Below, in pieces: positions 50,132 through 60,201 of a stretch of DNA of 64,000 nt. The stretch comes from Propionivibrio sp. (lineage in GTDB: Bacteria; Pseudomonadota; Gammaproteobacteria; Burkholderiales; Rhodocyclaceae). Below the pieces are notes generated by a model. The model was not told where the DNA came from. It made no database searches and saw nothing but the letters and a program-made list of their open reading frames with translations. The stretch is from the NCBI GenBank assembly GCA_029975435.1, contig JARKPC010000248.1, positions 1 to 64,000 of the forward strand. Reading direction: 5' to 3'. How positions within the stretch are numbered: position 1 is the first letter of the stretch; each line of letters starts with the position of its first letter. The position numbers and the translations under genes were made by a program.

Positions 50132-50212
50132 CCTACGCGCCCCGTCCGGGTTCTAGCGTAGGCATCATCAGCCCCAATGAGCGGGGGCGGTTAAGGGAGG
50201 AATGCCATCTCC
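50132..50212 (-). promoter_or_regulatory. Fluoride riboswitch (crcB motif) upstream of NifU-like/GGGtGRT operon
   Basis: Read on the minus strand, the aptamer starts with GGAGATGGCATTCCTCC (50212-50196). It continues with AACCGCC and a short stem, and ends GCTGATGATGCCTACGC (50172-50156). This is the crcB-motif consensus. CCTACGC at its 3' end pairs with GCGTAGG (50138-50132), giving a 31-nt hairpin that competes with the aptamer. The T-run expected after it is broken (TATTCC). It is nearly identical in the aptamer core and hairpin arms to the copy upstream of crcB at 62133-62220. Confidence 0.92.
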
Positions 50213-50223
50213 ACGAGAAGTCG

Positions 50224-50229
50224 ATTATA
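50224..50229 (-). promoter_or_regulatory. -10 element of the first fluoride riboswitch transcript
   Basis: A perfect TATAAT lies on the minus strand 12 nt before the aptamer. No good -35 was seen at the expected distance. Confidence 0.55.
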
Positions 50230-50295
50230 GACGAAGCGACGGAAGCGGGCGCGGCCGGGATGTGGTAATCCTGGCGGGCAATCGCAACCGTCTCC

Positions 50296-50386
50296 CCCCT
50301 GACAAGGGGGGAACAAGAGGGGTTAAGCAACGGATCCCCGGCCCGCCGACCGCCGCCACCCCCTCCCGACCTCCCCTTGTCAGGGG
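50296..50386. repeat. 91-bp element with perfect 14-bp terminal inverted repeats (REP/MITE-like)
   Basis: CCCCTGACAAGGGG (50296-50309) and CCCCTTGTCAGGGG (50373-50386) are exact inverted repeats flanking a GC-rich core without a coding frame. Each arm is itself partly palindromic. Small intergenic elements with such ends are common in GC-rich proteobacteria. It lies between the fluoride riboswitch promoter and the plus-strand dynamin gene. Confidence 0.7.
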
Positions 50387-50536
50387 ATGAGTAAAAACGC
50401 TGAAATCCATGTGATTGCCTGCAGTCCCCGTGGCGATTGGCCGTTCGGCGCCCATGTGCTACCTTGAAACGATTCCCGGTCATCGTTCTTGCCATGCCGG
50501 TTCGATCCCGCCGGATCGCGACAGAAAGGAGTCGTC

Positions 50537-52411
50537 ATGACGCCGACCGCTGCGCCGCCGCCATCGGAGAAAACCGAGTCTCCGGGCGGGCTTGCGGAAG
50601 GCGGTCCGCGAACGCAAGCGGTGGTGCCCACACTCCTGGCCCAGGCCATCGCGGACTATTCCGGCGACCCGTCTTTGCAGAAATCGCTGCGGCAACTCGA
50701 AGAACGCCTGACCGCGGGCCGCTTCCATCTGGCCATCCTCGGGCAGATCAAGCGGGGCAAGAGCACGCTGCTCAATGCGTTGCTCGGCGAAGCGCTTGTG
50801 CCCACGTCGGTCGTGCCACTGACGGCGATCCCGACCTTCCTGCGTTACGGTCCGGTCCGCAAAGTGGAGGTCAGCTTTCAGGATGCCCGTCCCCCGGAGA
50901 CGTTCTCCCACGAGCAGGTCGCCGAGGTGTCCCGGTTCCTGGCCCGGTTCGTCACGGAGGCCGAAAACCCGCGAAACCGGTTAGGCGTGGCCGAAGTGGA
51001 GGTATTCCATCCGGCTTCGATCCTCAGCGGAGGGCTGGTGGTGGTGGACACCCCCGGAATCGGCTCCACGTACCGGCACAATACCGAGGCGACGATGGCA
51101 TTCCTGTCCCAGTGCGATGCGGCGCTGTTCGTCGTGTCGGCCGACCCGCCGATCACCGAAGTCGAGGTGGACTTCCTCCGCCAGGTGCGCCAGAAGGTGC
51201 ACCGGCTGTTCTTCATCCTGAACAAGGTGGACTACCTCGATACCGCCGAGCGGGCGACGGCGCTGGACTACCTGCGCCACGTGCTGGCGAGCCAGACGGA
51301 AGCAGCGCCTGAGGTTCCCATCTTTTGCGTCTCTGCGCGAAGAGCCCTCCAGGCCAAGCTGGAGGCGGACCCGGAGCGGCTGAAGGCCAGCGGCTTCGAA
51401 GAAATCGAGGAGCATCTCGTCAGTTTCCTCCTCCACGAAAAGGCCGCCGTTCTGCACGCGGCCATCGCCCACAAAGCCGCCGCCATCCTCGACGATGCCG
51501 CGATGCGCACGCGGCTCACGATCCGCTCGCTGCAACTTCCTGTCGAAGAACTCGATGCCCGCCTGGAGGTATTCGGAAAGCGCATGGCGGATATCCAGCA
51601 CGAGCGGGTGCTCGCCGGCGACCTGCTCGCGGGAGAAAAGGAGCGGCTGCACGCCCGTCTGGAAGAAGAAATCGAGGCGCTGCGCGGCCGGGCACACGCC
51701 TGCCTGCGGGAGGTCGTGCTGCGCGCCATCGCCCGTCCAGACGGTTCAGGCGCGAGCGAATCCGCCCTCCAGGAGACGCTGGCCGAAGCGATTCCGGATT
51801 TCTTCGATCGCGAGCTGTCACTGGCGACGACAGGCTTCACGCAGGGGGTGGCGGAGGCGCTGAGATCGCACCAGGAGCGCGCCGACGCCCTGATCGAGAC
51901 ACTCCGCAAGACCGCCGCCGAGTTGTTCGAAATCCCCTACCACGCTCCGGACAGCGCGTCGGCTTTCGAATTGACGCGCGACCCGTATTGGGTGAGCTGG
52001 AAGTGGACATCGACCCTGAGCCCGGTGCCGCCCGGCCTGGTCGACCGCCTGCTCCCGTCGCACCTGCGCCAGAGCCGCCTGCGGAACCGAATCCTCGACC
52101 AGGTTGACGGGCTGGTCGTGGCGAACGCCGAGAACCTGCGCTGGTCGATCTTCCAGAGCCTCGATGACGCCCTGCGCCGGTTTGCCGCGGATCTGGACGA
52201 GCGGCTGGCCGATACCACCACGGCAACCCTCGGCGCCGTCTCGGCGGCCCGTCAGCGGCGCCAGGCCTCGGACGAGGCGGCGTCGAAGGACATCGAGGAA
52301 CTGGAAGCGCAGCTCACGCGGGTGAACCAGGCCTGCGAAACCCTCCGCTCCCTGGCATCGCGCGGAGTCCCCGGTTCATCGCATTATTCACCCGGAATTG
52401 CGGACGGGTAG
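50537..52411 (+). CDS. Dynamin-like GTPase C
   Basis: This 624-residue protein has a P-loop GQIKRGKSTLLNALLG (near residue 69), DTPGIGSTYRHN (near 171) and NKVD (near 229). A long coiled-coil or helical C-terminal half follows, with a hydrophobic patch around SAFELTRDPYWVSWKW that may touch membrane. It is the only plus-strand gene in the fluoride region, transcribed away from the NifU-like unit. Its G-domain resembles bacterial dynamin-like proteins more than GTPases A and B do. The 3' end overlaps the HIT gene by 28 nt. ATG at 50537 has GAAAGGA upstream. Confidence 0.88.
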   Translation: MTPTAAPPPSEKTESPGGLAEGGPRTQAVVPTLLAQAIADYSGDPSLQKSLRQLEERLTAGRFHLAILGQIKRGKSTLLNALLGEALVPTSVVPLTAIPTFLRYGPVRKVEVSFQDARPPETFSHEQVAEVSRFLARFVTEAENPRNRLGVAEVEVFHPASILSGGLVVVDTPGIGSTYRHNTEATMAFLSQCDAALFVVSADPPITEVEVDFLRQVRQKVHRLFFILNKVDYLDTAERATALDYLRHVLASQTEAAPEVPIFCVSARRALQAKLEADPERLKASGFEEIEEHLVSFLLHEKAAVLHAAIAHKAAAILDDAAMRTRLTIRSLQLPVEELDARLEVFGKRMADIQHERVLAGDLLAGEKERLHARLEEEIEALRGRAHACLREVVLRAIARPDGSGASESALQETLAEAIPDFFDRELSLATTGFTQGVAEALRSHQERADALIETLRKTAAELFEIPYHAPDSASAFELTRDPYWVSWKWTSTLSPVPPGLVDRLLPSHLRQSRLRNRILDQVDGLVVANAENLRWSIFQSLDDALRRFAADLDERLADTTTATLGAVSAARQRRQASDEAASKDIEELEAQLTRVNQACETLRSLASRGVPGSSHYSPGIADG

Positions 52412-52773
52412 GACTGCCTCGCCGGGATGACGCCGCGCACGCCCCCGCGGGGGTTCGGGGTGTCGCCGCGATAGCGGGGAATCAGGTGCATGTGCAGGTG
52501 CGGCACGGTTTGCCCCGCGGCCTCACCAACGTTGATGCCGATGTTGTAGCCGTCGGGGGCGTAATGTTGGTCGAGCCAGCGCTTCGCCTCGTCGAGCAGC
52601 GCCAGCATGGCCCGGCGTTCGTCGTCGGTGGCGTCGAACCAGGTCGGCGCGTGGCGGCGCGGCAGGATCAGGAGATGGCCCTCCGTGACCGGATGCTTGT
52701 CCAGGCAGGCGAACGCCAGCTCGTTGCAGAGCAGCGGATCGGCGAAATCGCAGAAGCAGCATTCCTCGGTCAT
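52384..52773 (-). CDS. HIT-family hydrolase
   Basis: This 129-residue histidine-triad protein has the motif H92-L-H94-M-H96 in VPHLHMHLIPRY and a Cys-rich N terminus (CCFCDF). HIT proteins hydrolyse nucleotide phosphoramidates or dinucleoside polyphosphates, and some act on adenylyl fluorides or sulfates in vitro. It is the last gene of the apparent fluoride operon, 8 nt after the EamA gene. Its 3' end overlaps dynamin C coding sequence on the other strand. Confidence 0.92.
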   Translation of the reverse strand: MTEECCFCDFADPLLCNELAFACLDKHPVTEGHLLILPRRHAPTWFDATDDERRAMLALLDEAKRWLDQHYAPDGYNIGINVGEAAGQTVPHLHMHLIPRYRGDTPNPRGGVRGVIPARQSYPSAIPGE

Positions 52774-52781
52774 AATTTACT

Positions 52782-53216
52782 CTACCGGCGGATCGCCAGC
52801 ACCAGCACGCCGCCGGCGACCATGGCGATGCCGCCCCACTCGCGCAGCGACGGGCGCTCGCCGAGGAAGGCGACCGCGAACAGGGCCACCAGCACCAGGC
52901 TCAGCTTGTCGATCGGCGCGACCTTGGAGGCGTCGCCGATCTGCAGGGCACGGAAATAGCAGACCCACGAGGCGCCCGTCGCGAGGCCCGACAGGCCGAG
53001 GAACAGCCAGGTCCGGCCGGGCAGCGCGAAGGGGTTGGTCCATTTCCCGGTAAACGCGATGAACAGCGACAGGACGACGATGATCACCATCGTGCGGATC
53101 AGCGTCGCGAGGTCCGAATCGACCCCCTGCACGCCGACCTTGGCGAAGATGGCGGTGAGCGCCGCGAAGACGGCCGAGAGTAAGGCCCAGAAGGCCCAGC
53201 TGTGGGACGAGGTCAT
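52782..53216 (-). CDS. Single-domain EamA-family membrane protein
   Basis: This 144-residue protein has one EamA domain with five predicted membrane segments, half the size of usual DMT transporters (about 300 residues). It must therefore dimerise, as EmrE-like proteins do. The C-terminal GERPSLREWGGIAMVAGGVLVL is typical. It may transport a metabolite or ion. Its position in the fluoride-riboswitch operon suggests a stress-related export role, which is inference. Confidence 0.85.
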   Translation of the reverse strand: MTSSHSWAFWALLSAVFAALTAIFAKVGVQGVDSDLATLIRTMVIIVVLSLFIAFTGKWTNPFALPGRTWLFLGLSGLATGASWVCYFRALQIGDASKVAPIDKLSLVLVALFAVAFLGERPSLREWGGIAMVAGGVLVLAIRR

Positions 53217-53246
53217 GATTCTTTCTTTTGATGGTGGGACATGAGG

Positions 53247-54539
53247 TCAGGATAGCGCGGATGCGGCGCCGACGTGAAAGGGGCCGGAAAAGCCGGCGAA
53301 CAGATGCACGGCGCCCTGCCAGTCGCCTTGCGCGTCGGTGGCCAGGCGCAGCAGGCGATCGCGTTGCCGGGCCATCAGGCGGGTGCGCACCTCGCCTCTG
53401 GGCGCGAGCAGGCAGACAGCGGCAAAATGCTTCATGCACAGGCCGTCGGCTTCGTCTACCGCGTACCGGCGCCGGCCATCCTCCACGCGTTCAAGCAGCC
53501 GGGCGACGGACTGGTCGCGCGCGATGCGCCGCCGTTCGCAGCCGGGGCAGGCCATGGCCCGGCGGGTGGGCTTGGGCGGCTTGGGCTCGCCGCTCTTGCG
53601 GCGCCGCCGGGGATTCCAGTCGCGCAGCGCGACGTCCTCGCGGGCGAGCAGGCGGGTCAGGACCTCGATCTCCTTGCGCAGTCGCCAGCCGGCGTGGTCG
53701 AGCGCGTGTCCGACCACCGCCCGGGTCGTTTCGGCATTGCCGAGCGCGGCGACCTCGCGCACGTGGGCCGGACAGGTCGGGAAGAACAGCCAGCCCTCCA
53801 GTCCGAACGCCGCGGCGCTGCGGACGTTGTCGATCCAGCGCCGGTGGGCGAGGGCTTCGTCGATGCAGACCGGGCAGGCGTACATTGCTGCGGGGCCGCT
53901 GGCCAGATCGAACTCGTGCTCCGGCGTGATGAGGAAGGATGCGAAGGGTTGGCGGCCGGCGACGAGTTCGAGCAGAGTGTCCGCGTCGGCTCGGCCGCGA
54001 GCGAGGTGCCCGGCGGCGTGCTCCAGTCCCCCGAGGTAGCGCGCCAAGACCGGGAGGCGCTGTTCCGGGTGCAGGCGGGCAGCAGCCGCGTGAAAATGAT
54101 CGAGGCACAGCGCTTCCGGCTGCGTCGCCACGACCTCGCGGGCGGCGTGGCCGCTTTGGCGGGCGAAGCGCAGATCGTCGAAGCGGCACGCCGGGCAGGC
54201 ATCAGCGGCGGGAAAGAAGACGCGCTGCACGGCTTCGTCGTGCAGGTGCGTCGCGTCGAGCCAAGGCAGCGCGCGTTGCGCGGCGAGCGGGAAGATGCGG
54301 GCCACCGCGTCGGCGAATTCGGGATGGGCGAGGAGCAGCGCGCCGTGCCGGGAGCAGTAGCCGAAGGCCTCGGCCAGCGCCTCGGCGGCCAGGTCGGACG
54401 ATTCCCGCGGGTCGAAGGCGTGCCGGAAGTAATCCGCCGCGTCGCCAGCCAGCTGCCGGCACGCCGGGCAGCCACCGTATGGCGCAGGTTCAGCAGGCGG
54501 CTTGCGCTTCGAATACGTTTGCGTAGAGGTCTTCGCCAT
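53247..54539 (-). CDS. Protein with four CxxC...CxxH zinc-binding modules (unknown function)
   Basis: This 430-residue soluble protein carries four repeats, each a CPxC followed 27-35 residues later by CxxH. They lie at C24/C27-C62/H65, C115/C118-C145/H148, C222/C225-C256/H259 and C331/C334-C368/H371. The pattern predicts four zinc-binding modules. A Lys/Arg-rich stretch (RNPRRRRKSG-type, about residues 308-327) precedes the fourth. It resembles DUF6062-like zinc proteins as far as I recall; no activity is known. The ATG overlaps the upstream MutS-like gene by 50 nt. It is inside the fluoride-riboswitch operon. Confidence 0.8.
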   Translation of the reverse strand: MAKTSTQTYSKRKPPAEPAPYGGCPACRQLAGDAADYFRHAFDPRESSDLAAEALAEAFGYCSRHGALLLAHPEFADAVARIFPLAAQRALPWLDATHLHDEAVQRVFFPAADACPACRFDDLRFARQSGHAAREVVATQPEALCLDHFHAAAARLHPEQRLPVLARYLGGLEHAAGHLARGRADADTLLELVAGRQPFASFLITPEHEFDLASGPAAMYACPVCIDEALAHRRWIDNVRSAAAFGLEGWLFFPTCPAHVREVAALGNAETTRAVVGHALDHAGWRLRKEIEVLTRLLAREDVALRDWNPRRRRKSGEPKPPKPTRRAMACPGCERRRIARDQSVARLLERVEDGRRRYAVDEADGLCMKHFAAVCLLAPRGEVRTRLMARQRDRLLRLATDAQGDWQGAVHLFAGFSGPFHVGAASALS

Positions 54540-55998
54540 AGCTCGTTTCGAGCGGTTCGCCCGGTGTAACCTTGAAGCTGCGCGTTCCGTCCCCGCGCCG
54601 CTCGGCGCGCAGGAACAGCCAGTCGTCTCGACCCAGCGCGAAGCGACTGTGCGCGAAATCGTACTGGTGGGTGACGAAGAACACGCGGATGCGCCGCTCC
54701 AGCAGGGCGTCGACGACCTGGCGCGCGATCTCCGAGCCTTCCCGTTCGTTGGTCGACGAGAACGATTCGTTGCACAGCAGCACCGAATCCGGGGTGATCG
54801 CGTCGGCGATGTTGCTCAGGCGGGCGAGTTCCTCGTCGAACTTGCCGCTTTTCATCGTGGCATCCTCTTCGCGCTTGTAATGCGTAAACAGGCCCGAGCA
54901 CACGGCCGCACCGAACGCTTCGGCGGTAACGAACAGGCCGCAGTGCATCATCACGTGCGCGACACCCACGCCGCGCAGGAAACTTGACTTGCCGCCCTGG
55001 TTGGCGCCGGTGACGATGACGAGGTTTTTTCCATCGGCGACCAGATCGTTGGCCACGACGCTGCTGCCAAGCTCGAGCGCCAGCGTCGCGTCGTACAGGT
55101 TCCTGAATTGCAGGCTCCGTTCCGCCGCTTCGCCGGGCACGGGAAACGCGATCGGGATGCCCTGCGACGCCAAGCGGTCATGCAGGTTCAGGCAGCCGAT
55201 GTAGAAAGCCAGCTCCATGCGCAGCATTTCGAAGAAGCTGAGGATGTGGTCGGTCGACTGCGCCATCGCATTGGCCACGAGATTGATGCCGCGGTCGCGC
55301 AATTCCGAAAGGATGCGCGCGCCCCCTTCGTCGCGCTCGTCGATGGTGAACCGGTATTCCGGTGCTCCCTGGCCGAGCAGGCGGCCGAACCAGTTGGGGC
55401 GTTTCTCCCTTGGCTGCCTCAGGATGTGGCGGGTACCGACCGTGCCGGGCCCGAGTTCGGCGCTCAACAGCACGCCGCCCCGGAACTCCAGTTCCTTGAG
55501 GTGGTTTTCGACGACGGCGAAGTATTCGTCGCTGAATTCCCGCTGCAGCATGGCGAACAGATTGCGGAATCCGTCCGAGCCAAATCTGCCCGCATTGACA
55601 TCGGCCAGCTTTCGCAGCTTGTTGAGGACATCGACAAAAACCCGCATCAGCTTCATCGCGTCGTGCAGGGTGCCCAGCGGATAGCGACCGAAAGCGCTGA
55701 AGTAGATGCTCTTTTTTCCGGCGAAGGCTTCGAGCGTGGTGTCGTAAAGCTGCCGTACGACCGCGGGGTTCTCCAGGCAGTCCTTGACCACCGCCTGGCG
55801 GTAAAGAATCATTTCCTTGCCGGAACCCGGTCCTGATACGAGAGCGGCATGCACCACGGCGGCGAGATACTTGTCGTCCCCGGCCATGGCCTGCTGCAGC
55901 GTGCCAAGTGCGAGATCCTCGCTCAGCGACTTCTCGTGCGGCGGTATCCCGCTCAGCATGACGAAATCGCGGTCCGGGTGCATCAGCAAGACTTTCAC
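54490..55998 (-). CDS. MutS-like ATPase, first copy
   Basis: This 502-residue protein has only the MutS lever/core and ATPase domains. The ATPase shows TGANQGGKSS (residues 330-339), a degenerate Walker B VLLCNESF and SSTNEREGSEIA, then FFVTHQYDFAH. The N-terminal mismatch-recognition domain (Phe-x-Glu) of MutS is absent. I use the GTG at 55998, which overlaps the previous stop (GTGA) with GGAGG 8 nt upstream; an ATG at 56022 is the alternative. MutS-like genes are known associates of fluoride riboswitches. The function is probably not classical mismatch repair. Confidence 0.88.
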   Translation of the reverse strand: MKVLLMHPDRDFVMLSGIPPHEKSLSEDLALGTLQQAMAGDDKYLAAVVHAALVSGPGSGKEMILYRQAVVKDCLENPAVVRQLYDTTLEAFAGKKSIYFSAFGRYPLGTLHDAMKLMRVFVDVLNKLRKLADVNAGRFGSDGFRNLFAMLQREFSDEYFAVVENHLKELEFRGGVLLSAELGPGTVGTRHILRQPREKRPNWFGRLLGQGAPEYRFTIDERDEGGARILSELRDRGINLVANAMAQSTDHILSFFEMLRMELAFYIGCLNLHDRLASQGIPIAFPVPGEAAERSLQFRNLYDATLALELGSSVVANDLVADGKNLVIVTGANQGGKSSFLRGVGVAHVMMHCGLFVTAEAFGAAVCSGLFTHYKREEDATMKSGKFDEELARLSNIADAITPDSVLLCNESFSSTNEREGSEIARQVVDALLERRIRVFFVTHQYDFAHSRFALGRDDWLFLRAERRGDGTRSFKVTPGEPLETSYGEDLYANVFEAQAAC

Positions 55999-57572
55999 GG
56001 CGCGATCCTCCGCTTGAGCCACTCGCCCGTGACGCGGTGTTTCTCGGCGATGGCCAGCGCGTAGGCCAATCCCTCGGCAGGCCGGCGCTCGACCTTGAAG
56101 GTGCGCTGCGCCGGATCGGCCTGGGATGCCGAACAGACGAGGCTGACCGTCTTGTCGTCGAAGGTGGCGAGTTCATCGAGAAAGGTGACGCACACCGCCA
56201 GCGCATCCGAACGCGAAATGCGGTCCATGATCTTCTTGCTCAGGAATACGGCGTCACGCAGCGTGGTCGACGAGAATATCTCGTTCATGATGATCAGGCT
56301 TCCCGGTGTTGTGCAGTCGAGAATCTGCTTGATGCGAACCAGATCGTCCTGCAGCTTGCCACGCAAGTTGCGGATATCTTCCTGGCGCTCGAAATGCGCG
56401 AACAAGGCATCGCAAAGGAACAGGCGTGCCGCGCTGCCCGGAACCATGCACCCCAGGCGGGCCAGATAGTGCAACTGGCCGACCATGCGGGCGAACGTCG
56501 TCTTGCCGCCCTGGTTGGGGCCGGTGACGACGAAGATGCGTTCGCCGTCGGCCAGGTGGAAATCGTTGCAGACCACGGTCGCCTTCTCGTCGATCAGCTT
56601 GCTGGCCAGCGCGGGGTCGAAAGCGCCATGCACGGCGATGACCTTGGAACTCCGGGACAACTCCGGGCGGCAGAATTCAAGCCCGGCTTTCCGGAATTTA
56701 CTGATGTAGGCGAGACAGGCGACGTAAAACTGAATCTCCCGATCGAAGCGCGTGACGACGGCATGGGCAAAACCGGCCTGGTCCGCGCAAAATGACTGCA
56801 GGCGCGCGAACGGCTCCGGAAACAGGCGCGCCACGCGCTCGACGATCTGCGCTTCGACATGGTTCATGCCCATCCGGCCAGAATAGTCGAGCAGATAGCT
56901 CTTGACGGCGCCGCGCTGGAATTTCTCGAACGTTTCCTCCACCGCCGCGCTGTAATCCGGTCCCCCGTCGTACCTGAGCACGGTGACCGCAGCGCCGTCG
57001 ATCAGCACTTCATAGCGGATGGCGCACAGGTCGGAACGGATGCCGCGCATCTCGGCCGCCAGATGCAAGAACGCTTCGCTTTCGACGTATTCCGCGAGCC
57101 AGTCGCGGAAGGCGAGCAGCCCGCGCGAGGCGAGCGCGGCTTCCTGCAAGCTGCGGCTCAACGTCTCGACGCCGGTGCAGTAGAGGTGGCAGGCGTCGAG
57201 AACCCAGTAGTGTTTCTCGCTGGGGTAGTAGCTCTTTGCCGAAGCCTCCAGACGGACACGCATCGTGCGCATCTTCTCCGCAAACTCGCGCATCGCCAGC
57301 ATGGCGGCATCGCCGTCGAGGTCGGCCATGATCTCCTGCCGGTAGGCGATGGCATCGGGGTCCGACAGCGGGTAGCGGTAGAAGCCACCGAGATCGTATT
57401 CCTGCCAATTGGCGGTGATCGCTTCCACGATCTGGTCGAGGAACAGATCGTGGAAGTACTCCGGGTCTTCGGTCGCGGATGCGGCGGGGAACCCGTCCGT
57501 TCCAGGAAACAGGATGCTATGGAACCGGAAGCGCGTCTGGCCGTTTCCAGTCTCGTTACGTTCCGGCTCCAT
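55995..57572 (-). CDS. MutS-like ATPase, second copy
   Basis: This 525-residue paralogue of the downstream MutS-like protein has Walker A TGPNQGGKTT (350-359), LIIMNEIFSSTTLRDAVFL as Walker B/signature and no N-terminal mismatch-binding domain. A large helical lever region lies before the ATPase. The two MutS-like proteins are translationally coupled and could form a heterodimer. Gene order is enolase then this gene, 49 nt apart. Confidence 0.88.
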   Translation of the reverse strand: MEPERNETGNGQTRFRFHSILFPGTDGFPAASATEDPEYFHDLFLDQIVEAITANWQEYDLGGFYRYPLSDPDAIAYRQEIMADLDGDAAMLAMREFAEKMRTMRVRLEASAKSYYPSEKHYWVLDACHLYCTGVETLSRSLQEAALASRGLLAFRDWLAEYVESEAFLHLAAEMRGIRSDLCAIRYEVLIDGAAVTVLRYDGGPDYSAAVEETFEKFQRGAVKSYLLDYSGRMGMNHVEAQIVERVARLFPEPFARLQSFCADQAGFAHAVVTRFDREIQFYVACLAYISKFRKAGLEFCRPELSRSSKVIAVHGAFDPALASKLIDEKATVVCNDFHLADGERIFVVTGPNQGGKTTFARMVGQLHYLARLGCMVPGSAARLFLCDALFAHFERQEDIRNLRGKLQDDLVRIKQILDCTTPGSLIIMNEIFSSTTLRDAVFLSKKIMDRISRSDALAVCVTFLDELATFDDKTVSLVCSASQADPAQRTFKVERRPAEGLAYALAIAEKHRVTGEWLKRRIAP

Positions 57573-57621
57573 CGTGTCCTTCTCCCGCAGTGCTCAGGCA
57601 GGCGCTGATTGACTACAGACC

Positions 57622-59768
<2,147 letters not shown>

Positions 59769-59772
59769 GGTC

Positions 59773-60189
59773 TCAGCGGGCGAGGAGCACCGAACAAGTG
59801 GCGTGGTTCATGATCTGCTTGGCCATCGAGCCGAGCAGCCAGCGCTGCATCACGCCACGGCCGCGGTGGCCGATGACGATCAGGTCGCCCCCCCAGCGTT
59901 CCGATTCGATCAGGATGCGCTCGGCCGGATGGCCGACGGCCACCTCGTAGTCGATGGCGACTTTCCGGCCCGCGGCCAGTTGCTTCAAGGGCTTGTGGAC
60001 CTGATGAAAATGCTTGCGCGAATTCTCCAGCACGGCCTCGGTTTCCACCTCCTCGCCGAACTCCGGCGGGCGCGCCACGGAAAGCACGCGCAGCGCCGCC
60101 TGGTTTCGCTCCGCGAGATCGAGCGCCATGGCGAAGGCCTTGTTGGCCGGATCGGAACCGTCGTATCCCACGAGTATCTTCTTGAACAT
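59773..60189 (-). CDS. Universal stress protein (UspA family)
   Basis: This 138-residue UspA domain has LVGYDGSDPANKAF at the N terminus. The ATP-binding loop is GHRGRGVMQRWLLGSMAKQIMNHATCSVLLA (G2xG9xGS pattern). Such proteins bind ATP and are induced by stress. It is in the fluoride-riboswitch operon, and UspA genes are known members of such regulons. GGGAGG precedes the ATG. Confidence 0.93.
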   Translation of the reverse strand: MFKKILVGYDGSDPANKAFAMALDLAERNQAALRVLSVARPPEFGEEVETEAVLENSRKHFHQVHKPLKQLAAGRKVAIDYEVAVGHPAERILIESERWGGDLIVIGHRGRGVMQRWLLGSMAKQIMNHATCSVLLAR

Positions 60190-60201
60190 GACTGGCCTCC
60201 C

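Noticed and set aside
49976-50161. 61-codon frame over the riboswitch region
   Set aside because: It overlaps the fluoride aptamer and hairpin, which explain the sequence better.
50296-50386. Terminator for dynamin C or the NifU-like operon
   Set aside because: The inverted repeats are 63 nt apart, lack T-runs, and lie upstream of both units' coding regions.
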